Assembly (NCBI GenBank): GCA_963969495.1
Contig: OZ018317.1
Span: forward strand, 29,592,503-29,656,502
Source: Ceratothoa steindachneri
Taxonomy: Eukaryota > Arthropoda > Malacostraca > Isopoda > Cymothoidae
Direction: 5' to 3'
DNA: 64,000 nucleotides
Shown: one piece after another, positions 1-9,665 of the stretch
How positions within the stretch are numbered: the stretch's first letter is position 1
Layout of the letters: each line of letters opens with the position of its first letter
Translations under genes and position numbers: made by a program
Notes under the pieces: generated by a model
What the model was told of the DNA's origin: nothing
The model's input: only the letters and a program-made list of their open reading frames with translations
The model's database searches: none

Positions 1-19
1 AATATTATTTTGAGGTCAT

Positions 20-403
20 TGTATGAAGCAGATAATTTTGGAACCTAGATAGTGCATTATGATATGCTGTAAAGTGATGGGGCAGGCAATTTTTGAACCC
101 AGGAATTGCATTATGATATGCAGTAAAGTGATGAAGCAGACAATTTTTGAACCCAGGAATTGCATTATGATACGCTGTAAAGTGATGCGGTAGACAATTT
201 TTGAACCCAGGAATTGCATTATGATACGCTGTAAAGTGATGAGGCAGACAATTTTTGAACCCAGGAATTGCATTATGATACGCTGTAAAGTGATGAGACA
301 GGCAATTTTGGAACCCAGGAATTGCATTATGATATTCAGTAAAGTGATGAGGAAGACAATTTTGGAACCCAGGAATTGCATTATGATACGCTGTAAAGTG
401 ATG
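20..403. repeat. 54-bp minisatellite, about seven copies
   Basis: The phrase AGGAATTGCATTATGAT recurs at 101, 155, 209, 263, 317 and 371, giving an exact 54-bp period. A more diverged first unit begins near 20. Because 54 is 18 codons, one frame stays open on each strand and reads as an 18-residue peptide repeat. I see no start context, splice signals or homology to support real coding. Units differ at a few positions, for example the ATACGCTG/ATATGCTG variants. Confidence 0.95.
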
Positions 404-479
404 ACAAGGAAAAAAGGAGGTTTGTATTGGAACATATAAATGCCATGATATCCTTTAAGGTAGATATTCATGCCAATCA

Positions 480-1240
480 TTCCATGACATTATTATAGAC
501 AGGTATTCAAAGAATGACATCACATTATTATATACAGGTATATAAAGCATATCTTGCCATTATTGTAAACAGGTATGCCAAAATATCATGACATTATCAT
601 AGACAGGTACGCAAATAATGAAATAACATTATTATAGACAGGTATACCATTAATGTCATGAAATAATTAGAGGCAAGTATGGCAATAATAACATCACATT
701 ATTATAGACAAGTATCCTAGAGACAGCTATATCAATAATTACATCACATTATTATAGAAAAATATGCCAATAATGCCATCACATTATTTATATAGAGTTA
801 TGCTTATAATGCCATCACATTATATTAGACAAGTATCTCAATAATACTATAACATTATTTTAGACAGGTATGATAATGATATAGAGAAGTATATCAATAA
901 AGCAATGATATTATTATAGACAGGTATCCCAATAATGTTATTACATTATATAGACAGGTATGCCAATAATCATCAGCATGTTATAGACAGCTATGCAATG
1001 ACATTATTATAGAGCCAAAATACCATCAGCATGTGATAGACAGCTATGCAATGACATTTTTATAGACAGGTATCCCAATAATGTTATCACATTATATAGA
1101 CAGGTATGCCAAAATACCATCAGCATGTGATAGACAGCTATGCAATGACATTATTATAGACAGGCATGCCAATAATTCCATCACATTATTATAGACATGT
1201 ATACCTCTAATGCCATCATATTATTATAAACAGGTATACA
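480..1240. repeat. Degenerate ~40-bp minisatellite
   Basis: About 18 imperfect units are built on CATTATTATAGACAGGTATG followed by CCAATAATGCCATCA. Spacing varies around 38-41 bp. From 960 to 1160 a longer higher-order unit, containing CATCAGCATGTGATAGACAG and TATGCAATGACATT, is repeated about three times. No coding potential is visible. Confidence 0.85.
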
Positions 1241-1470
1241 TTTATTTTTATTAAATACTCACTAGGAGTCTTCCATTCTAAAGCTGTTGAGTCCAGTGAT
1301 TTAAATGGTTTGTTTAATCGCAGTGAAGAATACTTTTTTTTTGTACCTCGTTTCTGCTAATGTTCGAAGCTACCTAGCGGCTTCGCAATTAACGACTGCA
1401 GCACCAAAATATGTACATTTTCTCTCTTGCTATAATTTTTAAAAACAATGAGGTGAAATATGTATTAGTA

Positions 1471-1650
1471 CACCTTTAAATTTAATTATAATAGACTTCC
1501 AACCCATCAAACTTCATGAAGTTTACACAATAGACGTATAGTAATGTAAAGTTCAAAGTTATGTGCACAAAACGGCATGAAACAGAATTGATATTCAGTA
1601 AAATTGAAATTAATGAAAACAGGGGTGATAAAAATATTCGTACAGAAACA
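1471..1650 (+). repeat. Tc1 element left terminal inverted repeat
   Basis: About 180 bp match the reverse complement of 2856-3035. Shared blocks include ACTTCCAACCCAT/CCTTCCAACCCAT, AATGTAAAGTT, TGTGCACAAAA and TTCAGTAAAATTGAAATTAA. Scattered differences show an old insertion. Confidence 0.85.
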
Positions 1651-1778
1651 TAAACCTTACGAAATTCCTTTTTTAGATGACATGAGAGACATACTATTAG
1701 TTGTGATGGTGCAAAGAAGCTTCTAGAAGGGTTACAATAATATGTACTGCAGTCAACAAGAGCTCAGGAAAGATTTAA

Positions 1779-2826
1779 ATGGCATTCAGCAGTCGACGTT
1801 CCCGCAGTAAAGACGTTGTCATGGTGAAGAATATAGAACTCGCCAATGACCAGAAAAAGGCGACCTTTAAGCTCCATACTGATAGGCTGAACTACTGGAA
1901 GATATCCGAGCAGCTGAAAATACCTTTCAGGACCATTGATCCTGTCATTTTGAAGTGGAAAAAGGTGGGAATCATCGACAACCTTTAATGTTCAAGTGCT
2001 CCTCGGAAGACTTTCCCCAAAGCTTCTCGTGTAATAATCAAGAAGGTTAGAGGTGCCCCTATTACGACCCGTAAGGAAATTCAAGATGACCTACTTGCCG
2101 CAGGAACGTCGGTCACAAAGCAAACAATCAGTAATAAACTGAACCGACATGAATTTAAGTCTCGCAGGCTAAAGAAGACACATCTGCTGGTGAAGAGACA
2201 TAGAGCTGCAATGTTGAAGTTCGCACGTGATCATTTGGAAAAACCAGCTGAGTTCTGGGATAATGTCCTGTGGTCAGACGAGACAAAACTAGAATTGTTT
2301 ACCCGTAATGATGGCCGTCCTGTCTGGAGGAAATATAGCAGTGACTACGACCTTAAGAACACCATCCCTACCGTGAAGTTTGTGGATGGTAGCATCATGG
2401 TGTGGGGGTGTTTCTCATCTGAGGGTACCGGCAATATCCACATAATAGATTGGACCATGAATTCGGTAATCTCCAGACACATTTTAGAGGAACATCTGTT
2501 CGTTTCTATAGAGAAGCTTGGACTCGGAGAGGGAAGGATCTTTCAACAAGATAATGAATGTTCCGAAGCTTACTGCGAAGACTAATCGCGAATAGTTCCG
2601 TAAAAAACAATGTAAACGTTCTAAACTGGCCTAGACAGTCGCCAGATTGGAACCCAATAGAGAACTTGTGGCAAACATTGAAGAGCAAGATTCATTTGAA
2701 GGAACATCAAAGAATTAGAGGTAATTTGCAAAGAAGAATGGGCCGAAATACCCAAAGGAATGTCGCAGCGCACTGTTGAAGAACACCAGAAAACGATTTA
2801 TGGCGGTGGAAATTAACAAAGGTTAA
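1779..2826 (+). pseudogene. Tc1 transposase (DD34D type), broken
   Basis: Tc1 transposases bind the terminal repeats and cut and rejoin DNA with a DDE/D catalytic triad. Reading starts at ATG 1779. An N-terminal helix-turn-helix region is followed by an in-frame TAA at 1986-1988. The same frame then continues (SAPRKTFPKAS) through a second DNA-binding helix region and the catalytic domain. The first acidic residue is in WSDETK, the second in FQQDNE, and the third in SPDWNPIENLW, which is in another frame after a shift near 2555-2585. Further frameshifts occur near 2760-2780 (IPKGMSQRTVE then TRKRFMAVVEINKG). The order and spacing are typical of Tc1. The gene lies centrally between the terminal repeats, and with one stop and at least two frameshifts it cannot make an active enzyme. 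Confidence 0.88.
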
Positions 2827-2855
2827 GAAACTAAGTATTAATAAGCAAATATCGA

Positions 2856-3035
2856 TTTGTACGAATACTTTTTTCACCCTGTTTTCATTAATTTCAATTT
2901 TACTGAATATGAATCCTGTCTCATGACATTTTGTGCACAGAACCTTTAACTTTACATTAATATACATACATCTATTATGTAAATTTCATTAAGTTTCATG
3001 GGTTGGAAGGCTAATAAAATTGAATTTTGAAGGTT
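2856..3035 (-). repeat. Tc1 element right terminal inverted repeat
   Basis: Inverted copy of 1471-1650. The complement contains GTACGAATAC, AATTTCAATTTTACTGAATA and GGGTTGGAAGG. Confidence 0.85.
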
Positions 3036-3479
3036 TACCAATATTAAATTCTACTTCACTCTTTTTTTTAAAAAATAATAGTATTTCACTTGATCTATTT
3101 CTCATCCTACCTATTGGAGGGGGGGGGGGGAAGAGTCGGTAACTAGCGCATCATGCGAGTTTCTTTTAGGACTCTTGGGGCATCATCTCTGGGTTTATAC
3201 TCCGTCTTAGAGGATAAAGTGTTGCTTATCTAATCTAATCGTTATACACATTTGCAGGAGTTTCAGCTACACTCGCTGGAAGAGACTTCCAACTTATATT
3301 GATCTTATAAGGGGTAAAATTTGTTACGATTTGACTGCAATATTTTTAGTTCAAGTTTGAAACTATTCGTTCTTTTATCATATTAAGGTTCCCGTTCAAA
3401 GTGTAATTCAAATTTGATATTGTGAAAGCTTTGGGGCAATCCGATCTTATGATTTAACTGTATGAGGTTTAATTGGTTG

Positions 3480-4833
3480 ATGCATAGATGAGAAGATGTG
3501 AGAAAGGTGGGAATGAAAGGAGAATCAATAGTGAAAGGATGTTGAATCATAGAGAAAGGGGAGAGTATATGAAGATGCTTAACAATGAAATAGCTAAAAT
3601 AGGTGTAAGCATGGAAACAAAATGATGTGGAATAAATTTAAGGAAGTGAAATTAGGTAGTGGAAGGGTTGCATGTGGTTTTCAGAAGTTGAAAGAGAAAG
3701 TCAAGCCCTGAATGGTGGGATGACAATGTGAAACGTGCATTAAAGAGAAAAAAAAGAATACTTGCAAATACTTATTATTCGGGGGGATAAGAATGAATGT
3801 TAAATGGAGACGAACAAATAGTGAGAAGTGTCATTTATGGGAGTAAGAAGACATCAAATGAAACATTTGTACAGAAGTTGAATGATTATGTGGAGGGAAC
3901 GGGAAGTTATACTGGAATATAGTGAGAAAGGTGAGAAATGAAGAGAAGAAGAGTTGTATCAACATCAAGCACAATAATGAATGTGTACTTGTAAGCAAAG
4001 AGATCAAAAGTTGATGATGAGAGTACTTTGACAAGTTATGTAAAGTAGGCCTGAAAGATAGAATGAATATGAGTATAAATCGCTTTGTGGGAGTAAACCG
4101 AGTGTTGTAAGAGGAGATGGAAGAAATAAGGATCAAGAGGTTCTTAATACAAAGTGATGTCTGTAAAATAGTAAGGCACCCCAAGTAGATGATATACTAG
4201 CTGAGGTGTTTGAAAGTGGGAGAGATTGTAGTATGGAATGAGAGAGAGAAGAATGTTGTGATAATACTGTTGCATACAGATAAAGGGTAGAAAGTGACTG
4301 CAATACCTACATGGAGATAAGTCTGTTTTTTTTATAGTAGGTAAGTCGTATGTAGAAATTCTCATTATGCACATAAAAAGAATAACTAAAGGTTTGATAG
4401 GAGAAATTTAAGTTAAGTTTAAGATCTTGAAGAAAATAATGGTTATGTAGGAAGAGCAGTATGGTTGGTTCTAAAAATTGATGGAATGAGTGGTAAACTA
4501 TCGGATAATGTGAAGAGTATTTATGTTGGAAGAAAGATAGCTAGATTGAGTGGTTTGACATATGAGGGGGAGAATAAGACAAGCTTGTTTAATTTCATTA
4601 TGGCTGTTTAATATCTTTATGGACGGTGTACTGAGAGAAGCACGAATGGAAATGAAGAGAATGGTGTGGGATTGATGAATAATGATGAGGGATGGTTACT
4701 GTCTATATTGACGTATGCTAATGAACTGGTGTTAGCGGCTAAAAGTAAGATGAATTTGGAAATGTTGATAGTGTTTGGACAAGGTATATGTGTGATGGAA
4801 ACTAAAATTAAATGGATAAAAGAGTAAGGTAAT
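3480..4833 (+). pseudogene. LINE reverse transcriptase, 5' part, split by the Gypsy insertion
   Basis: This is a heavily decayed reverse transcriptase of an endonuclease-type LINE. Recognisable pieces in order: EWWDDNVKRALKRKKRI near 3710 (the linker before RT); VGKSYVEILIMHIKRI-TKGLIGE near 4340-4400 (the position of the usual GK-x-ARIL...EGLIGE motif); and LTYANELVLAAKSK near 4710, where YADDLVLAA would be expected, so the catalytic Asp-Asp is lost. The frame breaks off at KSKV exactly where the Gypsy element begins. It resumes as VMVFGGKDE after 11359. Many stops and frameshifts are present. The clade is not certain. Confidence 0.6.
4829..4833. repeat. Target-site duplication, left copy (GTAAT)
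   Basis: GTAAT directly precedes the TG of the 5' LTR and recurs at 11360-11364 directly after the CA of the 3' LTR. Removing the insert restores a continuous KSK-VMVFG reading of the host LINE. Confidence 0.92.
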
Positions 4834-5324
4834 TGTGATAGAACGAGTTGAATCTGTGTTAAATTCAACTCCTATCCCATATTAGTTAAAACCTCGAGGA
4901 GGCCCACGTGCATCTTCGATTCGAGGCTTGGAGTCTTATCAACAGCTACCGGACGTCAATGTTTAAACAAGGAGGTTATCGTCCCCCCCGTTCGCCCCCA
5001 TACGCCGACCTCGCCAGATCGAGTTAGGCTTATGGACAGATAAGGCATTTTTCTCCGGCCCAGCTGTGCGTTCCCTCGAAGCTTCCACCCCATTCTCCCC
5101 TACGCCAAGGAGATGTTCTGGCTATTTATATGGAAACTTTACCACTAAGATCAGATTGGAGATCCAGATTTTCGTCGCGAAACATCACCACGACCCTCTC
5201 TCCCTTTGTGCGCCAAGGGACCTCGACCTCGAGATTCACCATCACTTGTCCAGAAGGAGGACAATATTCCTTGAGTGCCAAAGGTTCGAGCCTTTAGTGA
5301 CGCCAAGTCCCCAAGGCATCCCCC

Positions 5325-6015
5325 CCCCCTGTTGTTCAAGGAGAACAACATTAGAACAGCCATTGTTCGTTTTGAGCCCTTCGCCAAGAAACGGTTCTCA
5401 CCCCCCCTGTTGTTCAAGGAGAACAACATTAGAACAGCCATTGTTCTTGAGCCCGTAGACAAGAGACGGTTCTCATCCCCCCCCCTTCTTTGTTCAGAAG
5501 AGAACAACCTAGAACAGCCATTGTTCGTTTTGAGCCCTTCGCCAAGAAACGGTTCTCATCCCCCCCCTGTTGTTCAAGGAGAACAACATTAGAACAGCCA
5601 TTGTTCGTTTTGAGCCCTTCGCCAAGAAACGGTTCTCACCCCCCCTGTTGTTCAAGGAGAACAACATTAGAACAGCCATTGTTCGTTTTGAGCCCTTCGC
5701 CAAGAAACGGTTCTCATCCCCCCCTGTTGTTCAAGGAGAACAACATTAGAACAGCCATTGTTCGTTTTGAGCCCTTCGCCAAGAAACGGTTCTCTCCCCC
5801 CCTGTTGTTCAAGGGAGAACAACATTAGAACAGCCATTGTTCGTTTTGAGCCCTTCGCCAAGAAACGGTTCTCATCCCCCCCCTGTTGTTCAAAGGAGAA
5901 CAACATTAGAACAGCCATTGTTCTTGAGCCCGTAGACAAGAGACGGTTCTCATCCCCCCTTTGTTCAGAAGAGAACAAAGTAGAACAGCCATTGTTCGTC
6001 GAGCCGTTCGTCGAG
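5325..6015 (+). repeat. ~80-bp tandem array inside the 5' LTR, nine units
   Basis: Units start near 5330, 5409, 5490, 5568, 5648, 5727, 5807, 5888 and 5961. Three unit types can be told apart. A carries CGTTTTGAGCCCTTCGCCAA, B carries CTTGAGCCCGTAGACAAGAG, and C starts TTTGTTCAGAAGAGAACAA. The order here is A B C A A A A B C'. Types A and B contain the palindrome GTTGTTC-AAGGA-GAACAAC, and all units contain AGAACAGCCATTGTTC. Poly-C runs separate the units. Confidence 0.92.
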
Positions 6016-6032
6016 TAACGGTTCTCCTTTCC

Positions 6033-6475
6033 AAGACGCCTCGTCAGGATCCTTTTATCCCCCCCCTTCGGCTGGAACTCGCCAGCGGACCGAATATTCC
6101 TTCAAGTACCTTCCACTGCACCCTAATGAAGTTACGTAATCCAAGCGTCACCTTTTGAGTATTGATCCCTTATTTGTCAATTCTATCCTGTGCTTTAAAT
6201 GGTTTATCGAACCATCCCATCTCTTTAACTCCATATTTGTTTTACCCTTTTTAAGACGCCTCGTCAGGATCCTTTTATCCCCCCCCTTCGGCTGGAACTC
6301 GCCAGCGGACCGAATATTCCTTCAAGTACCTTCCACTGCACCCTAATGAAGTTACGTAAGCCAAGCGTCACCTACCTTTTGAGTATTGATCCCTTATTTG
6401 TCAATTCTATCCTGTGCTTTAAATGGTTTATCGAACCATCCCATCTCTTTAACTCCATATTTGTTTTACCCTTTT
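6033..6475 (+). repeat. 220-bp tandem duplication unique to the 5' LTR
   Basis: The segment starting AAGACGCCTCGTCAGGATCC is present at 6033 and again at 6253. The 3' LTR has it once, at about 10859. The copies differ by a few bases, for example CACCTACC versus CACC, so the duplication is not brand new. Confidence 0.9.
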
Positions 6476-6782
6476 TGATCCCTTAAATCCTTGGATTAGC
6501 CCGAGTCTCCACGACCCTTTCCATTCTGTTTGTCAATATTTTCCGTTTTTGTGTATTGTTTATAGTTATTATTAATAAAACTCTATTTTATTAATGATAG
6601 CAATATTATTATCCTTGAGCTCAGTTCCACTTCTTAAGCATTTTGAAGATATATAATATCGGCCGCCAGACAGTAAAACGCACTCTAAAGATAATTAAGG
6701 AAGTTCCCTCAACGAATAGTGTTATATATAGTATCGTCGGGAGTCATTCTACGACATATATATATATATATACTATTTAATT

Positions 6783-6792
6783 TGGTATCAGG
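6783..6792 (+). promoter_or_regulatory. Possible primer binding site (TGGTATCAGG)
   Basis: TGGTATCAG resembles the initiator-methionine tRNA primer site used by many LTR elements. It starts 27 bp after the LTR end instead of a few bp. The gap is filled by a (TA)n stretch (6756-6772), which may be a later microsatellite expansion. The match is only nine or ten bases. Confidence 0.45.
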
Positions 6793-7124
6793 TGTGTAAG
6801 GTTTAACGCTATATCTTTGCAAACACTGGTCTCAGTCGAGTAAAGCATAGTGTTATTCGTTATAATAATAGAATATAGTAGTTCCCTTTTGTTTTAACGA
6901 TTGCTATCCCCTTTTTTTTGAAACTTAAGAAGCTGGAGTAGCTCAAGGAACGGTTATAATAATTTGTTTGTGTTTTTTTTGTGATTTTAGTCAGTGGTTA
7001 TTTAGATTGAGAAACCAAGTACGAATAGGTCAGTGCCCATATTTAGGTAGGCTAATTCTATAGAGGCATAATTCTTGTTGCGAGGAATTTTAGTTGGTTG
7101 ACTAGTGCGCCCCAAAGTGCAAAG

Positions 7125-8969
7125 ATGACTCAGTTTGAAATCTTTAAAGCGCAAGGAGAGTCCTGTGGACTTTCCGGAAAAGAACTAATTGAGTACATTC
7201 AAGAAGAACAAGAAAGAGAAATACAACGAGAAGAAAGAGAAATAGAACTCCAACGAGAAGAAAGAGGGGAACGGATAAGACAAGCTGAGCTTCAGATTGA
7301 ATTAGCTCGGATTAAAGCAGAAGTTCAAAGAAAAAAGGTAGAAAAAGAAAGAGAAAGAGAGGAACGGGAAAGAGTAATCCAACGAGAAGAAAGAAGGACG
7401 GATTCGCGCCCCTTCCCAGGAAAGCTGACAAAGTTTCCGAGCCCCGTAAAACCCCAAAACTTCTTTCCCCAAAACCAACAACGGGACTCCAAACCTCCCG
7501 TTAAGACTTCTCCTCCATCTCTCTTCCCGAAGCGACCAACCATATGCTTCACCTGTGGTGTAGAAAACCACATGAGCTGGAATTGCCCCCAAAATTCTAG
7601 GCTTAAAAGCGGACCAGCCCACCAAGTTCACCAGATTAATGCGACCCCAGCTCCCCCGGTGGTGCAGACCCAAGCAGAAACTTCTCCCCCTCCGTCAGGC
7701 CACCAGGTAAATTTTGTTTTTGGTAAAAGTTCATCGGGAACTTTGAAATATGAGGAGGGCAGCGTGTACAGCTGTCGAGTACTGACTCTCGTCAGGGACA
7801 CAGGATGTACATGCTTCATCGTGTCCGACGAACTCCTCCAAGTGGTCTCTAACCACGAAAAATTTGCGGTGGTACGTGACTACCTTGGGCGGGCGAACAG
7901 ATTCCCCGTCGCTAGATGTTACCTGCAGTGTCAATATTATAATGGCTGGGCTGAAGTCATTGTAGCACCAATAAAATTCTGTTCCGTACTTATAGGAAAG
8001 AGCCCCAAAGTAAGTTTCGACCCTGTGTTTCAGGCCGCCCTTCCTCAAGGCCGAGATAAGAAAGAAGCCCAGGAGCCCGTCCCCATCAGAACCCCGATAC
8101 CGTCCGATTTCTCGGAGACCCCTAACCAGGACTTTAGGACGGAAAAAGAGGAATGTGATTCACTAAAACCCTTAGGTGATAAGGCCCCAGACAAGGACAC
8201 GGAGACTGTCCTTGGACCCCAAGAAAAAAAGAACCCCCAACGCGCCCATGGAGATACCTTCGTAGAACTGGACGAAGCATCGGCGCTTGAAGAGGATTGC
8301 CCCGCGGAGTCCCTTAAGGTAATCCAGACATTGTGCATCCAACCTGATGCCGATTACCCTCCTCCTTCCCTACCAGGCGAGTCTTTAGAACCCTCTGACC
8401 TGGATAGTGACGCGCAGCTGACACCACGTCAGAAGAGTCAGCTCCAAGAACTAATTAAATGGAATCACCATTTATCCACCCTATTAGCTCTTTTCGAGCA
8501 ACTGCGTGAAAATGGCCTCACCATTGGCCCCAGCAAATGCCAGTTTGCCCACGAAACCATCAAATATTTGGGTTTCAAAATAGGACAAAGCAAGTCAGGT
8601 CCCCACGAGAACAAGATTAAGGCAATCGCCGACATGCCCCTCCCGATTACAAAGAAGCCATTAAGATCGATCCTAGGATCAGCTTCTCCCTATCAGCGAT
8701 TCGTTCCGAATTTCGCTGCAATTTCGGCCCCCCTATGCCCCCTCCAGGAAAAGAATTTCTCCGATCGTTTACGTTGGAATGATGTCGCTGTTTCCCATTT
8801 TAATCAGCTCAAAAGTAAGTTCATTTCTGCCCCCATTTTTAAGTTGCCCAACCCGGAAAAATCCTTTGGGGTTAAGACCGACGTGATCAACGAGGGCATT
8901 GGAGGTGTACTCCTTCAATACGTGGATGACAGAATGAGTCATCCAGTTGCATATGCTAGTCTCAATTAA
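7125..8969 (+). CDS. Gypsy Gag-Pol deletion derivative (614 aa)
   Basis: A long open frame starting at ATG 7125. Residues 1-100 form a charged Glu/Arg-rich coiled coil. A Pro-rich linker leads to a CCHC zinc knuckle (C141, C144, H149, C154; CFTCGVENHMSWNC), which binds RNA in nucleocapsid. A retropepsin-like protease follows with the catalytic D225-T-G in VRDTGCTC. An acidic linker follows. The frame then jumps straight to the RT thumb and connection (LTIGPSKCQFA, KYLGFKIG) and the start of RNase H (KTDVINEGIGGVLLQ, HPVAYAS). Capsid and the RT region with the YxDD site are absent, so this product cannot reverse-transcribe. The frame stays open across both deletion junctions. It ends within RNase H, which continues in another frame downstream. 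Confidence 0.88.
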   Translation: MTQFEIFKAQGESCGLSGKELIEYIQEEQEREIQREEREIELQREERGERIRQAELQIELARIKAEVQRKKVEKEREREERERVIQREERRTDSRPFPGKLTKFPSPVKPQNFFPQNQQRDSKPPVKTSPPSLFPKRPTICFTCGVENHMSWNCPQNSRLKSGPAHQVHQINATPAPPVVQTQAETSPPPSGHQVNFVFGKSSSGTLKYEEGSVYSCRVLTLVRDTGCTCFIVSDELLQVVSNHEKFAVVRDYLGRANRFPVARCYLQCQYYNGWAEVIVAPIKFCSVLIGKSPKVSFDPVFQAALPQGRDKKEAQEPVPIRTPIPSDFSETPNQDFRTEKEECDSLKPLGDKAPDKDTETVLGPQEKKNPQRAHGDTFVELDEASALEEDCPAESLKVIQTLCIQPDADYPPPSLPGESLEPSDLDSDAQLTPRQKSQLQELIKWNHHLSTLLALFEQLRENGLTIGPSKCQFAHETIKYLGFKIGQSKSGPHENKIKAIADMPLPITKKPLRSILGSASPYQRFVPNFAAISAPLCPLQEKNFSDRLRWNDVAVSHFNQLKSKFISAPIFKLPNPEKSFGVKTDVINEGIGGVLLQYVDDRMSHPVAYASLN

Positions 8970-9250
8970 TACCACGTGGAAAGAGATATGCCACTAGAGA
9001 AAAGATAGCTCTATCAATTATCTGGGTCATAGACAAATTCAAGCTGTACTTGATATGTAAAGATTTTCAAATAGGAACCGACCACCGTCCGTTAGCCTAT
9101 ATTAGGAATTTGAGACACTCAAACGGCCGCATCATGCGCTGGAGTTTACTCTTGCATGAGTATCAATTTAAAATAAATTATATCAAAGGTTCCGATAACC
9201 AGGTCGCTGACGCACTCAGTAGGAATGCGTTACCGAATAGCGTAGAATAA
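8970..9250 (+). pseudogene. Gypsy RNase H, 3' part, frameshifted
   Basis: This continues the RNase H domain after the stop at 8967-8969, in another frame: YATREKIALSII, then FQIGTDHRPLAYI, where the Asp of TDHRPL is a conserved RNase H position, and YIKGSDNQVADALSRN, the standard end of the Ty3/Gypsy RNase H. Nothing resembling the integrase HHCC or DDE domains follows before the 3' LTR. A single small indel near 8966 explains the frame change. Confidence 0.85.
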
Positions 9251-9653
9251 TTGTATTCATAGGATTAGTATCTCCATGTAGGTATATACCGTCTTGTACG
9301 ACTTAATTTAAGATTCTTTTGTAATATAGTTAATTAATGTATATGTCTGAATTTTGTAACGCTCAATGTCTAATTTTTTGTATGTATATATATTTGTTCT
9401 TATTAATTTACGTATAAATTATTTTGTCCCGTATGTACTAAGTTTATATCGTTTCATTGTTCCATGCCTTTTTTTTTTATTAAGTTGTATTAAAGGTTAT
9501 TTTCCCCTGTAATCTAAAGATCAAAATAATCATGTATTGAGGTAATAATAGTTAGGTGCAGGAAGATACGGTTGGTACAAGAAAACGAGTTCCCTACAAC
9601 GGAGCTCTATCGTTGTCCCTTCTCTCTTTTTTTTCGAAGTGACAACTTCCCCT

Positions 9654-9665
9654 GGAATGGAGGGG
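9654..9665 (+). promoter_or_regulatory. Polypurine tract before the 3' LTR
   Basis: GGAATGGAGGGG lies immediately before the TG of the 3' LTR. LTR retrotransposons use such a tract to prime plus-strand DNA synthesis. Confidence 0.75.

Larger units (their letters stand above)
1471..3035 (+). mobile_element. Tc1-family DNA transposon, full length but inactive
   Basis: The element is about 1.57 kb, flanked by TA (1469-1470 and 3036-3037), with inverted repeats of about 180 bp at both ends and a decayed transposase between them. The left end after TA reads CACCTTTAAATT and the complement of the right end reads AACCTTCAAAATT. This structure fits the Tc1/mariner superfamily, which inserts at TA. 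The transposase carries a stop and frameshifts, so the copy could only move in trans. Confidence 0.85.
4834..6756 (+). repeat. Gypsy 5' LTR (1923 bp)
   Basis: Starts TGTGATAGAACG and ends CATTCTACGACA. It matches 9666-11359, but carries a 220-bp tandem duplication (6033-6252 and 6253-6475) and a different order of ~80-bp tandem units. AATAAAACTC near 6577 is a plausible polyadenylation signal, given its position late in the LTR. Confidence 0.92.

Noticed and set aside
3831..4868. Minus-strand frames rich in Leu, Ser, Phe and Ile
   Set aside because: Shadows of the plus-strand decayed LINE, which shows recognisable RT motifs.
5330..6010. Heat-shock or steroid response elements in the LTR palindromes
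   Set aside because: TTC/GAA spacing is five bases, not two, and half-site order does not match the classical steroid element; only a general palindromic site can be claimed.
5066..6018. Overlapping open frames on both strands in the LTR
   Set aside because: Produced by the ~80-bp tandem array and poly-C runs; the repeated peptides follow the repeat period and have no homology.
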